This document shows positions 11,501 to 26,500 of a stretch of DNA of 64,000 bases, in pieces; the stretch's first letter is position 1; each line of letters opens with the position of its first letter. The stretch comes from Atriophallophorus winterbourni (Eukaryota > Platyhelminthes > Trematoda > Plagiorchiida > Microphallidae), in NCBI GenBank assembly GCA_013407085.1, contig JACCGJ010010804.1, positions 1-64,000 on the forward strand, in the 5' to 3' direction. Under the pieces are notes generated by a model. It searched no databases. It saw only the letters and a program-made list of their open reading frames with translations, and had not been told where the DNA came from. Both the position numbers and the translations under genes were made by a program.

Positions 11501-14500
11501 TACGAAAATAAATTGATGGTCAAATATCACAAAGAATATAATGCGACATGTGGATTCTGAATATCAATGACATGTTTATTTTTAATTTATAATAACAAAT
11601 CTTTTAATTCCAAGTATTAATGTATGTTCGAATTTTATCAATTACAGATGGAGATAAATTTATGCGTAGGTCTACCATCAATTTTCCCATTACTAGATGA
11701 GCAATTAAATAGATTTTCGGTCATTGTATTGTATCCATTAATTCTAAATCCTTTGGAATTCATAATAATCATCAATGACCTTTAAATAATATATATGTAA
11801 TAATGTTCGTCATTTAAATATGTAACGATCAGCTTATGATTATATTTTATAAATTTAGTTATAAATTTTAATGAGAGAAAAATGAATTTAATGTATAAAT
11901 ATGCGAATACATAAAGAAAACACATCATTGAAACCGATCGTCTCTTTTCTAAATTCGCCGTACGATACCAAAGTTATTGTGCGAAACGCTAGATTCTAAC
12001 AAAAATAATTCGGTGACATTTGTCGACTAGATAATCAATGTATTTTTCAGCCAAAAAGAATTATATCACTTGAATAATCTTTTTTGTTCAACAATGTACC
12101 ACTGATATAAACCGTTGAATTTGTATGTGATACAGTTGCGCGACAAAGGTTCTACTTTCCTGTTTTAATCACCACGTTGAGAGATTTCTACTTCAAAGAT
12201 GCACAATGAACGTACAATGTCAATTAGACTGCAAGATGTTTCGTCAAATCGATGGAGTTACCATGGTTTCGCCTCAAGGACTGATATATTCCTGAATTGC
12301 AATGGAGATTTGGACATGGTAAACTAGCTCACACATTTTAACCACACACATGATAACATCCCTTTTGCTTACGGACTTAAAAACAATGGACGCCGAGCAT
12401 TTCTTGTCCTTTTACTTACAACAAATTTGGACGAACCTTGGATTAGCCTGGAATTTAAATTGGTCACGGCAGTATACACATTTCATTAGCGCTATTCCAG
12501 TGAAGATAAACCAAAATCTGGTGCATAAACTATTCACGCTAGCAACTCCATTTTTCTCTCAAGAGAATTTTGTTGAAGATCTTGCACTGAAAAGCAGTTG
12601 TATAATCAGAAATGGCTATCCTTGAACGATATATTCCCTCAATGTCAAACGTAATATCTATAACAACATTACATGAGAGAACTTTACATCCATTGTTTCA
12701 ATTTGAAGGCGAAGCCTCTAGTGACTTCTAAGGCTCAAGCCTTAATGAATAGTTTAAAGGACGTTCACTTCTGAAAAGTGCGACAAAACCTTCACCAATA
12801 GGCCAATAATCAGACTTTATCTTAATGACTAACTACCAAGTCAGACAATTCAAATATATATTTATGAATTCACCTGTTCCTGTGAAGCAGGATAAAATGG
12901 CTTAAGGATGAAGAAGCTGGCAAAGCAAATATATGAACATCATCTTAATTGGTTAGGCAAAGACTGTTGTAAGGAGGTGAATGGTTCGAATTCATATCAT
13001 CTAATTGACATAGCCCTCTCGAGTAAAGCCTGAACATGCGTTCCCGATTGTTTGCACGGTCCCTAACAACATTTCATGTGGAGCTGGCTGGAACATCTTG
13101 CAAATATCTAAGGCGATTGCACAAAAAAACGTTTTAAGCAATAATTATGAGTACAACAATGACTAGTGCGTGATTTTGTCTTGGTTAACACCAATATCGA
13201 CCAAACAATTTCAAGAACCAACACATGACATTTAGTTTTGTTTAACGGTTGATGCCGATCAGAACCATTTCTATTTTCTTACGCTTGTATTGTAGAGCTA
13301 GATGAGAAATGCCGGAGAGAAATCTCATCACTTTCTTAAGTTTTTCAATAAATTGTTTTAATGTGCAGTCCTAGTTTCATTATTGTATCCATTAAGTAGC
13401 AAATGAATCCACCATTTATGGTTTGATTGATCGAAAAGAGAAGAGTATCAGTTCGTTTAATAATGCAATAAATTTCAGAAATATATTTTGTAAAAATGAG
13501 TATATTACCTAATTACAGTAGAATACACCCCGGGAGAGGAATCAGGTAATGTTTCATGTAAATTGAATTAATTTCATTGATATTATTACATTTTCGTTAT
13601 GTAATCTTTATTTCAAAATTGTGAATAGTTAAGAAGTTGTTTCTCTGAAAATTTGCCACCAAATAACCATCTAGTTAGCTTGAATGCAAACAATCGCGAT
13701 TATAAATGATTTCAAATAAAAAGTTAATTTATCGATTATTGACATGGGTAACAGCAAAACATTATTGAGTACAAAATGGGTGACTGAAAATTATTCTTTT
13801 CAAAAAGGCTAAAATTTATTGCGGAATATCACATGTAAATTATGAGCACTTGAATGAAATTTGTTGAAATCCAACATTTAATTCGGTTTAAATTCTGTGA
13901 TGTCTGGTTGGCATTAAACATTTAAATAACAAAAAACCCATTTGCATCCATCTACGTCACACACACTCCACAACCGGTTTAGTGCTGTTTGTACTCATCA
14001 GGTAAGGGCAGTAGGATCAGAATCCGCATGCGCTTCAAACCCAGTCTACATGAGTGTGGGCTATTGTGATTGAACAGGTTGGTGCTAACAACCTTATCCA
14101 ATATAGTTTTATGTTATGAAAAGTAACTACTCACCCAGTCTCACATTCTTCATCTTCGTCAATAATTTTTGACAAGGTCATTAACATGTCGGAATTATTT
14201 TATTCTCAGTAATTCCTGCCTACGGTGAGTTACAATATTCGGTATTCAAAGTTCGTTGTCATTAGTTTGATATCAGTTTGATTATAAATATTTTTGCATT
14301 TAGGTTTATTAATTTAGTTTTGTATTTAATCAAATTAAACTCGATCCTTATCTAATAATACATTTCTGTTTGCGGAAAGTTTGACTCAATCCATATATTT
14401 TTAGTTTCTGTGAAAACGAACAGAGGTAAGTTGGAATTTTTATATAACTTTTTAATACTGCGTGCATTTATCTCAACGTTTCCAACTATTCCGCAGTTTC

Positions 14501-17500
14501 AGTGGATATATTTTGGCCTAGTATTCGACCAGGTAGTTTTATGATGAAAACACTTATTTCGAGTTTTAAAATATACATTTTTCCAAGTAATAAACAACTT
14601 TTTCTCATAGTGGCACAATTTGGGAGTAAGTTTAAACCATAAAGATATCAATAAATTCAATCGCAATGAAGATTACTTTCATACCGATTTTAATTATTTA
14701 TTGACTACCATGGAATCAATTATAAAATTTAACGGAGCCTATTTTTTTAACCTAATGAATTATATGCAACTGTTATTTAAAACGTTTCATGAGTATAGTA
14801 TACACTAAATCCGAATGAAAATTCAGAATTAAACATAAACGACCACATTGAAAGTTAACGTACTTACGATTCGTAAAACATCCAACAATTTCTCATGTTT
14901 TAAAATTTTTGTCTTCAGTCACCGCAGAAACAGGTGTGTACAACTTTAATACATCATAAAAATTTAATGCACAAATTAGAAATTGAAATAATCAGAAATA
15001 TAAAACACCGAATTTTGTTACAATATAATTAATTTACTTTTTTAATTTTTGCATGAACTTCACTTTAATAATTGTGTTATTGTTTATAGTAAAATTGCCA
15101 ACGTCAATTTCATTATCCTAAATAGATGAAACAAATATAAGACATAGACATTAATCAACGCATGTCCACATTTGATCGGATTTTATATAAAATAGGAAGC
15201 CGGAGTGTTAAATTTTATTTACCCTTACCTATACTAGAACAAAGCTTGGTTATTACATTCGAAATCAATTAAAATCCTCTACCATAATATTGGTTTCGGA
15301 ATAAAGGATTTATGTCAGAATATAAACTACTTAAGATGATACTTTATGATGCTAATTTTTTTCGAATAAAAAGTCTACGGAAATATCAAAACTCTGTCGA
15401 GACGGAGTGTAATTTTGTTTCTTACACCCACTAAAAATCAGCGGTGTTAAACACATATAGTTATATTTCTTGTAAAATCACTCGTCTATGTTTCCTGCCA
15501 AGATGACTGAATTAAATAAATTAATGTGAATTTTATTTCAGTAACCTACGATTGGCAATCCAATTCCGCAGTCAGAGGTAAACATTAATGCGAAATCCTA
15601 ATTTTTCACCGAAATTTACAATTAATTATTCGCCCGCTTGAGTTCACCAGCAAGCTGTTTTTATATGACATTTAAATCAATTTTTATGTTTACAAAACTA
15701 GTTTCCGTTCAAGAAAATGCAAAATGACATTAATTTGTAAAAATATTAAGCTATTCCGTCCAAGTCTGGAAGTGATGTCAAATAATACTATAATCTATAA
15801 AATATATTCTTAAAATATTTAAATTTTTTCATGAAATCGTACGCTCAGAACATAAGCGCGCAAACCCGAAGCTATGAAACAGCGATAACTAACTTCTGTT
15901 GTAGCAATCAAATACCTTTCAATCAACCTTATAGTATGCTTACACAAAAGCACAAATATTCCTTTGACTAAAACGTCTATACTGCAAAGATTTGAACTGG
16001 ATAGTCGAGTCGAAATGCGAAATTCCTAGACTACCAGGTGCCACTGGTGCGTTGAAACACACAGCGGGTGTGCCCGGTAGGAAAAGCTGCCATTTTCTTA
16101 ATGATTGTTAAGCACAACGTTCGAAAGCTTTTCGTTGTTTTCATTTGTTTTGCGCCTAGACAGAAGCAATTTGTTATGCGACGATATTACATTTCAGTGC
16201 AGCATGTTAATTATTTGTTGTGGCTTTATTGGTGTCAAACTTGAATTAACTAGGTAAACTTGATATTCAAGAAGAGGATTGCCTGACGCGTTTTGTGAAG
16301 TGCTGAATTAATAACCAAAATAGCGAACGATATCCTCTACATTTAGCGCCTTGATCTGCTCGAAAGCTATTTTAACATTATCTGATACTATAGTAGTTAT
16401 ATATATAGATTCTTGCTTATCACGAAGTTCAACACACGGTTTTTCGGAACGATAACTGTTAGTCCAGCCTCAACAAATCCTGGTAGTAATTTTTCGAACT
16501 TGCTTGTGAGATTTCTCATGTACTAGCAAATAGAAGCAGATCATCTGCATAAGCGATTAAATTGATTAACTGGCCCGCAATTTCCACGTTCAGAATTAGA
16601 TCATACAATTCCGAAATCTGGCCATAATTGACAACGGCGAGAATAGTGAATCCATTCGTCTAACATATTTCTTTTGTATATTGCAAACATCATTCGGTAA
16701 TTGTGGGATGCTGTATTATAAGAATTCTTAATTTTCCTAACAACAGCTGCGTATCACCAAATTAAGCCACAGTTAAGAGAGTAGTCTCCTGAGAAACCGA
16801 GTCAAAATCCTTCGACAACACTATACTAGCGACCGAAGCCGGTATAACGTGAGTGTGTGCGGTACGCAGAATAACATGTAATACAGCTATTGCTTCGCAG
16901 TATCCATCGCGTCGAAGAAAAGCGTTTTGCTTTTTCAGCTGTTCGAAGTGTTTAAACCACATTTACCTAAGATATTATTGAGACAACGTACCATGACAGA
17001 AGTAATTGAATTTGGACTGTAGTCTTTAGGAGTTTGCAGCATTAACACTTTGAAAAAACTCTACTTTAGTTTTGTTAGGCTAGTTCCACGTGTAGATTGG
17101 ACGGCTTAATTGATGTCTCAAATCGATTAGATTACACAGCATATTAATAGTCGGGAAACGGTTAATTAAATAAACGCATGGTTTAAGTTACACAATATTT
17201 TGTAAATAAGATAAGATCTTTTGTGATATTTCACTTACGTGTTCTGTAAAAGTCTTATTCAAGTCAATGGATGGTGTTCCATTTAGATTTGTGATGTTAT
17301 TACAGTTACTCAAAATAATAATACTATTAATACTAGTACAACTAAACGTAATGATAAACCAATGGCAATCATTATTTTGTATCATGTAACTTCGATTAAT
17401 TGTCTGCATATTTGCAATCACTGGCACTCCACAACTGGTTTCTGGCCGTTTGTCGATCATCAGGTTGTAAATGTATAATTAGGCTCAGTAAGCCTTGACG

Positions 17501-20500
17501 CCGTGGCATTGGTAGAAACATGAAACTTCCATGCCAACCTTAAATGGGGTCATTAGAAAGCACCATCATGTTCAAAATACACAATCACAAAGGGAATTCG
17601 GGTGAACTACGTGCGACACTTAAAATTGACCAATATAATGTGGTGTGCTTACATTCTCCACACATACAGGATATAACCTGGCCGTCATCATGTAAAGACA
17701 GTGAACCGTTCGTGGGGTGTATCTGGAGATGATGTGCGTACATCATATTATTTGCTCATTTTAAGCTTCCTGGACACTTGAAAAAAAATCACTTCATGGT
17801 TCTGTGATTGCATATCAGGGGTCATTTTAATAACTCTATTTAACATCGACATTTAAATATAACTTTTTTATTCTCTGAATGAACTCAGCTGTTTGATTTT
17901 TTCTTTTTTTGAAATGTGGTGTGATAATACTGGGCATTTAATATGATATTCTTTCATACAACAAAATTTCGATTACTCTGCATTTCATAGCCACCACAGC
18001 TATTGGTTGAACCGTATCACAATATACGTTTATGACGTGATAATAAATGAATCTTTTTCTTTTAACAAATATCAAAGTGACCTCTGAAGTAAATTTCATT
18101 TACATACCACAGGTTTGCTTACGAATGCAGAATACCTAGCAGGTAACGCCATCACTTATAGCTTATAGCTTAGCCTTGGTTGAGTATATTTGATAATTCT
18201 TCGCGAAGCTCAGTTCATCGTGCGGTAAAAGCAATATGGCTTAATCTAGCATTGAATTATAACTTTGTCTAGCAGATATTTATTTGTTATTCTATCATAA
18301 GGATGATACCATAAAAAAGCACATAAAACCGATAATTACATAGCCTTAAGATGTGAAGATTCGAAAACGATACTTCAATTTATAGAACAGATTCCCTAAA
18401 GTTTATTGGGTTTGAATTATAAACAATTTAAAAAATAAATGGTAATTGACGAAATTGTGTAATGTGTTTTCTGTAAGTGGAATAAATGTTGATTCGCGAT
18501 GTATATAGCGCAAAACGATGGGAATTTTTGCGTTAAATGTAACGATTGTTTTCATCGGCAAAGCTGCTTGCTACTACTTCAGATAATTATATTCCAAACT
18601 AATCTAGTAACAATTGAAGACCAAAGTTATGTGTTGCTCACATCCCCCGCAATCACACACCACTATCGGTTTGTGGCTGTTTGCCGTCATCTGGTGGTGA
18701 CAGTATTATTAGTTTCACTGAGCCTTACAACAGTGGATTAGTGGCAAACAATACTATGCTATACTTGAATGCCACTGTTACATAGGGTTCGTACAACGAA
18801 CCATGATGTTCAAACACAGATTCACATAGTGACTCTTGGTCAAGCACTCAACCATAAGCGCCTTGAGTGCTAGATCAAGAATCACTAAATTGAAGACCAT
18901 GTTTATATTTTCAATTACGTTACTCGCTCGGTAAATCGATAAGTTTTTTGTATGTATCACACTTGAGTAATAAATTCCGTTTTATATCCTTATAAAAATA
19001 CAGGTAATGGGTTATTATAATATTGTGATTCATTTTCCATTTGAAAAGTTGAAGCTGATTTACAAAGTAAGTATGAAATCCATAAACTAGACCGCTGGCC
19101 TGCATAATCCTTCCTCTGATTAATCAATAAAAATTCTTCAAATTTCAGGTAGAACTGGTGAGCTATGATACATTGTGACATCTTTTATTTTATACATTTC
19201 CGTGGGCCAAATATATCGATATAAACCTTGATGAATTGCTGTTTGTTTGTTTGTTTGTTTAGCGTGTTCGATAATTTATAAGCATCGTGATCGCCTGAAA
19301 TGCACTATTTTTTGTGATTCCTACTTGAACAACTTGGTTGTTCATTTAGATTCCTATATTACACTGGCTTCGAATTTTAACGAAAAATTAGTGAATCGCA
19401 ATCAGTGTATAGTAAGACTGTGTAGAGCAATATTATACCAGCTAATGAAAATGAATTTGCAATACTATATTAGGAGAGTGTTTTAGGCCTAGCTTCGCCA
19501 GTAACCGCTTGGTAATTTATCTCATATGGTTAAGTCTACGTCCGTTATCTTGCAGTAAAATTTGCGTCACATATGAAGCGTGAGTTTGCATGATAATTAA
19601 ATTAATGGATGCCATATTAATGTTCTAAAATTGTAATATTTGAAATGATTCTGAAGATTGACTTTCAATTCCGATTATACTCTAATGGCACCGTTCTCAC
19701 CTAGCCTCTGGCATTCAAGTCTAACTCATGGCACGTTTGCTTGGTTCTGTGTGACGCAGAGAAATTTCTTATAGTGACTCTGAAAACGGTGGAGTTGGGT
19801 GTCTAGAACGCTAGCACGGGTCACTGGAGCTCGTAAGTTCATTAAAGCCGTTTACCCACAAAATACAAAGACCTTATCTAAATCAAGCACTTTCTTTTGT
19901 TGTTTATTCAATGATGGAAAAGTCTCCAAGCACCGATCTCACGGGAACATCCTGAACCGGAGTCCCGTTGAGCATTTTTGAATTTATAATCAACGCGTTC
20001 TGGCAACTCATGCTACAGCATCGTTATCCAAATATATCACCTTAGCAAGTTCTTTATTTTCAATGGTGTCCTGCAAAGAGATCCCTTGTTTAATCGGCCA
20101 CTTCTAGCTCTCAAGATTGAACTCTCATGGCCTATATCTAATAGCACCAAAGAAGGGGACACTCCATACCACTTCTGTGGTTCCATCAGCAATCAAGTTT
20201 GACGTCACACTTCAGGTTAACAGTACCATGATAAATAAAGCAGCTAATGTGTCGTGTTTCATGATTTCCCTCCTACCGACAAATTTGGCGCACGTGACCG
20301 CCATTGCTGAGCTTCGCTTGTAACGTTATGACGCAGAGGTGAGAACATTATTGACCGATCAATGATAAATTAGCCTGCACGAAATCTAGTCTGAAGAGGA
20401 TGACAATTTGCTGGAGTTGGATGAATGAACAATCTCGCCTCCATGAAAGGTGAATAACAAGAGTCCTAGTAGCTCTTTGAGATTTGATCGGATTATCCAA

Positions 20501-23500
20501 TCCAAGGTGTCGAGTGAATTGGGAAGACGAGTTCTTTCGAATGATTGTAATGTTATTCGTAAAATCAGTGAAATAAATTTATTTGGTCATTTTGCACTTG
20601 CGTCAACAGGAATCCAAAACGGTGTAATTTATCGCGAGGTGTGAGTGAATTCAATTCAAAAACGTTGGAGCACAGAAATAAGCGTCCACAGCAATGCACT
20701 CCGATATCGAACCTTCGTAAAAAATTCAGTTTATCTACGCTGAGATTTTGTCATCAGATTCTTCGACAATTTAGGTCGCAGGCCTCCCAATTTATGAGCT
20801 TAATGTTGTTTAATTGGTTGAAAAGATAAATATATGGTTTTTACCTGATGATGATGATTTAGATTAATTTGATTTAAAATATTATCGAAATTTTTTAAAA
20901 AGAAATTTCACCGATAGGAGAAAATTAAATGTTGCTTGATCTTGTGTACGTAATACAATACAGCATGTATCTATATATTCGTGAACAGAAATCAGGATAA
21001 GTGAGTTACATAAACGTTCGTATGCAATTTAGTGCCAATTGATTCCTCAATCGCTTTGTATTGTCAATTTTGCATTTACATAGGAGGAACTATAAACTTT
21101 TCACCGGAGAAAGTTGAATATCCAGGTATGCTTTTGAAAAGAAAAACGATTTAGCGTGAAGAATCATGCTTTTCATTAGATCTCAAAATGTTGAATGAAA
21201 TATTGATGATATGTTAATATTTCAATGAAATATCTACCCTAAAATTTTATTTTTTCAATTGTAAGATTGCACCGCCGAACCTTATGCAGAAACACTTGGC
21301 AAGTTATATTTCGCGTTAACAAATTACTTTAATCCAGTTTCGAGCAAGTACGAGCTTGTTTGTTATTATAACTTTGTTTCCATTTTAGCAAATCATTTAA
21401 ACATCGGAATTAATTTGGTTTACACTGGTGAGATCTTGAAATTGATTTCAAATATTTGGGAATATATATATATATATATATATATATATTGATATATATA
21501 TTACATGGTTATCAAACTTTATGACTGTGGTGTCGCACCCAGCATACCTTACCGGATAATCTCCTACTCTAAAGACCATCTGCAATGTACTATTGTTAAT
21601 GGCGAAGTCACTAATTGGATCACGATACCTCGCGGTGTTCTGTCGGGCTCAATTCTTTCTCCCTTCGTATCGTCTGAATACATTTCCGATTTTCCGCGTT
21701 TTCATTCCACCCTCTTTCTAAAATACGCTGACGACGTTGCAGATGATGTTGACCACCATAGGCATGCTGCCCCCTGCATCTGAAACTATTTAAATAAAAT
21801 TGGCCTGTGGTCATTATCTCTCGGTTTATCGTTAAAGCCTCAAATTTGTGAAGAGCTAATATTTTCAAAATTTATTGATCAGCGATGTAAAACCCTGCTT
21901 CGAGGAATTCCTCCGGTGTCCTTCAATGACTTCGAGTACAGCAGAAGCACCTGTTTAAAGTTTCTTGGGATTGCGTTATCACAAACTCTTAACTGGACTA
22001 ATTATGTGACTACACAGTTCTTGAAGGTTCAAATGCTATTTTTCGGTGCCCTCCGCCTGTGTTTCCTATGAGTCCCGCCTGATGTAGTTAGACATTGTTT
22101 TCTCAGCATTGTTACCCACTTCTTCTATGCATCTCCTATCATTATCTTGGTCTAATTATAAAGGATTTCCTGATGATAAAATGAGATATTAAGGTTATCG
22201 CTAGACTGAGCTTTGCCACCACCGAGTTAATTCGAGATATGATCGTCGAACGACATTTCCGTAAATGTGACAGATTGGTCAGAGTCATAACTTCCGATAA
22301 TGCACACCCACTGTATGAGGTTCTCATGACTTGCAAACTGTCCTCATCCATGCAAAGTGAATAGCGCCTCCCCTATTTGAGAACTGAAAAATTCAGGAAT
22401 TCTTTCGTTCATTAACTTGACTGTTATTTGGTTGATTAATCGAAAGTTATTCTGGAGGCGTCTGACAGTTTGAATTTCGACATTGAATCCTCACCCGATT
22501 TTTACGTAACATAACGCAGAGTAAACTGTAATTCCCATGATTTCATATATTAAAGTCAATACGAGATCATTTTACGAGTGAAGTTTGAAATACCAACTTT
22601 CCTATTATAAAGTATAACAAACACTGTTGACCACTCGTTTACCGTTTAACGGCATACTTGAAAAATACATTACAAGTGAATTGAATAGCCAGTTCGAAAC
22701 TGATGGTGCATTATAACAAATCAATAACGAAGCATGTACGATAAAGCAAATAAAATATATATAGTAGCAAAAACACCTCATTTTAGTCTAATTTACTTTT
22801 ATCCTCGCTGTTCAAATAATGTACCTTGAAACTGTTCAATGTTACCTCTCAATATGTTAACCGTAACGTAACTAATCATTCGCATTTTTATATTAGTGTA
22901 AAAAAAATTTTCCAAAATTGGCGGTCATTTTTTCCAGTTACGTGTCTGGATAAAGTGAAAGGTAAATCTGTATGCTACTCATCGCATCATGTATCCTCTC
23001 ACTTAGCGGTCGTACATATTGATAGATAGCCAGTCACAAAAAATATTATCAATTGAATTTCTTTGGAATTGATTATAAAACAGTGCGCTGAACCGACCTT
23101 CAGTAATCAGAATTATATTGATCATAAAACGTCAGGATGCTACCTTGCCGGTTTAATTTACAATACAAAAATGTCCAGTTGCTTCCTGTGTCAGTGATTA
23201 ATTTGGTAGGGCGGTGTATACGTGTAAACGTTTAATGGATTGCATACGTATGTAGACAAGTATTTCATATACAAAAAATCGAATTTTGTTATGATTAACG
23301 GTATACATTTTTATTTCATTGATTTTTAGAATCAACGCAGTTTTGTCGAAAAATCCAGTATATTTATCAGTATCAAAGAAAATTATAAAACTCGCATAAG
23401 GATTCGTTTCAGATATAATCAGTTTAATTTTGGTCTGAGTGGTTTCTCGGAATATTCGTGAAACTTTTGTCAATTAAATGTAACCTTACGTTACGAAAAT

Positions 23501-26500
23501 TCAAGATTCAGGATTTATAGTAGAAAATCAATTAACTTTACAATAACCACAGAGTTTAAATGTAGATCGTCAAGTTTGGATTTGAAGTTTGGATTGTGAT
23601 ATTTCCACATGTAAACATGAATTCGGATGTTCCTAGAAGTTCGCAGTTCGAATAAGATATCCAGGGGTGGGAAACACTTTACAAAACTTTGAACGTAAAG
23701 ATAAGATCGTCTTGTGTTCTCTTTTGTGGAAGCGTCCTCAGGTCCAGTCGTCTGAGTTGCTTGACATAACGCACAAATTCCAAACCATACACAAGCTTGG
23801 AAGCGTTATGATACTAGCGGTCCAGAAGTAAAACATTTTTCTGTGCAACCACCGTCACAGTAATCAATCACTCACTCAAAGTAGGTCCATAACGTTTAAT
23901 GCCGGATTCTTGAACGGGCTGTGGATTCCGGTGTGAAAATTCCAGAATTAAAGTCTGCTGATAGACTATCGGTTTTTCAAACGGATTCAATTAATCTAGA
24001 TAATCTTTTCAAAGCAAAACTCCAGGTTTAATTTTAGTTCTTACATTCACGAGTCAATATGAGAGCTTTGATTTGTGGCGAAACTGAGAAATCGAATGTG
24101 ATTGAACAGTTTGTTCATAGTCTGGAATTGAGCGGGTAATTTTGTTTCGCAGTCGAGTAAATTGTGATAATGAATTAGCTGTGCTTTTAGCCTTATGAAA
24201 CTTCCATCCTCTAGCCCTTAGTTGCATCCCTTTGCCCCTCCGTCGTAGTTTAAATTTATTATTTTAAGGAGCTTTCTTTAGGACGAATTTTGTCTATCAA
24301 GATTATGATAATCCAATTGTACATTTTAAAGCTGCACGCCGCGCGAGGGGTTTTCATTTTCTGACGCGTTTTGTGTTCGGTTTATTTTGCGACTAGAGAT
24401 AGTAGCAAAATTCGGAGCCTAGCACAAGCTATCACTCTGACCGAAAGGGGCATATAGTCAGTACCCTCAAAGGTACCCTCTCTCTGACTCGGAATGAAGT
24501 GTTTCAGAAACATTGTTTGTCCGTGGAGGTGTCAATATCGAACGAATTTATGATCGATTTGTATGAGGAATGATGTTGATCTGCAAGATGAGGAAATCCT
24601 CGATGACAAGTGATTGGTGAGCTTTGTATTTCACAGCGTAACGTGTTAACGCGACAACTTGTAATCATTAAGAATCCGTTAAAGACAAATGGCGATAGAT
24701 TACTCATATGCTGCTACACCAGAGGGGATCTTTTAGTTCGATATTGAAAACTTCACAGTGTCGTTCCTTACAGTATAAAGCCATGTTGGGGATCGACAGT
24801 TCGCTCTCAGTCATTCAAGATTAAAACCACGTTTCGGTAACAGCGATGGGGTCGAGTTTGCACAATTCGTGTAGTTCAGTCATTTACTGAGCAAACTTAG
24901 GGTTTTCGTATAGAGAAATTAGTGTGAGCTTTTAGCATGTAGCGTTGAGTCAGTAACACTATTTATTGATCCGATTCTTTCGACGTTGGACCTTTTACGT
25001 ATTTTGGAGCAAGTTTCGGTGTTGGTGTCCGTTAAAATTCCCACCAAGGTACTTCGGCATAATTACGGCGATATGAGTCAGTTTGTGCTTGCAGCAAATA
25101 CGAATTCCGTAGGACATCTTCAATGTCCTTTCCTTTAACTAAAAGTAATCCTAGCGCTAACCTTGAAAACATATCTGTTTTGTTTCAATTTAAGCGGCTA
25201 TCTGAACAAATGTTATTCTGTTCGAGTATAACGAATTTTCTATGGGCTCTTTGCCAGTAACCTTCAAGCCTGGCATCACTGTTACATTAATGACGATTTT
25301 TACTAGTTCAATAAAATTTATGAATGCCTGATTCAATTCCATTTGGGCATGCTTCAATTTCATTCTCAGGAGGTTTAACCTCTGTGCATTTCAATGTTGT
25401 TCTGTGCTTGCTCACCTGGCAGACATAACAAACACCAGGTCAAATATCTCCATCAATAATTGCGAATAAATCCCTGGTCCGCGATTTACAGCACTTTGTG
25501 TTCACTTTTGACGAGGCCATACGTGACTGCCCACGCCTTGATGCTTACCAAGTTTTGGCGCACACCGTATGAGGCACTTTGTTTCATTTTCCGGGTTATT
25601 CAGTCAGAGTAGCTATCAGCACAGATCAATGGGTGTTGCACACTCAGTGGTTCTGTCGTCGATCAATGATGAATAGCGAAAGATAAAAGCGGCGATCACG
25701 ATCACTGTCAAAATTCGAATTGTGAAACAGACTTCAAGACTTAAACGTGCGTTGTTGAGAAAATAACCAGTCGTTGCAGATGAATACACACTTTTCGATG
25801 ACGTTAATCCCTTTGAGGACTTGATGAGTAGTGAAAGCGTTGCGGCGTGGATCCCATATGAAGAAATTACTCAAAAAAACCAAATTTGCACGTAATGTCG
25901 AATACGGAAATAAAATTTAAATATTCTTCTCGGATATAATCACAGTACTCAGCGCGTATAAAAATAATACACTCTTGTAAATTTTCTTATTTCAGGTTTT
26001 TGGTTCAAACACTAAAAACCTGACATGGCTAGTATTTGGAGTCGAAATGTACATGTATTTTTCGATCAGAATAACCTCACAACATTCAAAACTATTTTGC
26101 ACCTGCTTGAACAACGCTGCAAAACATTCCCTGAAATATTTCGCCCTGCCAGATTTGATTTACATTGCTAAATATGAGATAATTTACGCCAGTTTATTGG
26201 CTGTTTAATGAACGTTTCCCATCTGTCATGGGGATAACTTTCAATTTTGAATATCGAATGATTAGATTAAATGCGTTAGGAATACATATTGAATATGTAA
26301 ATGTTTTTCAACGGTGGAAGATTTAGCTAATTGATGAGCCGTGCTATTTTATTAACTTCATATAACTTCAACTCTGACCTGTATAATGAATTTTTGGTAT
26401 CTGTCAGTCAATTTCAACCATGGTTGTATACTGGGAGGGCATGATAGTTCCATATTTCACTCCGCCTTACAAGACTATACTCTCAGATCCAAGAGTTGTA

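Noticed and set aside
11647..11668. 22-nt candidate exon after ATCAATTACAG
   Set aside because: It would start in phase 1 and end in phase 2, and GTCTAC is a poor donor.
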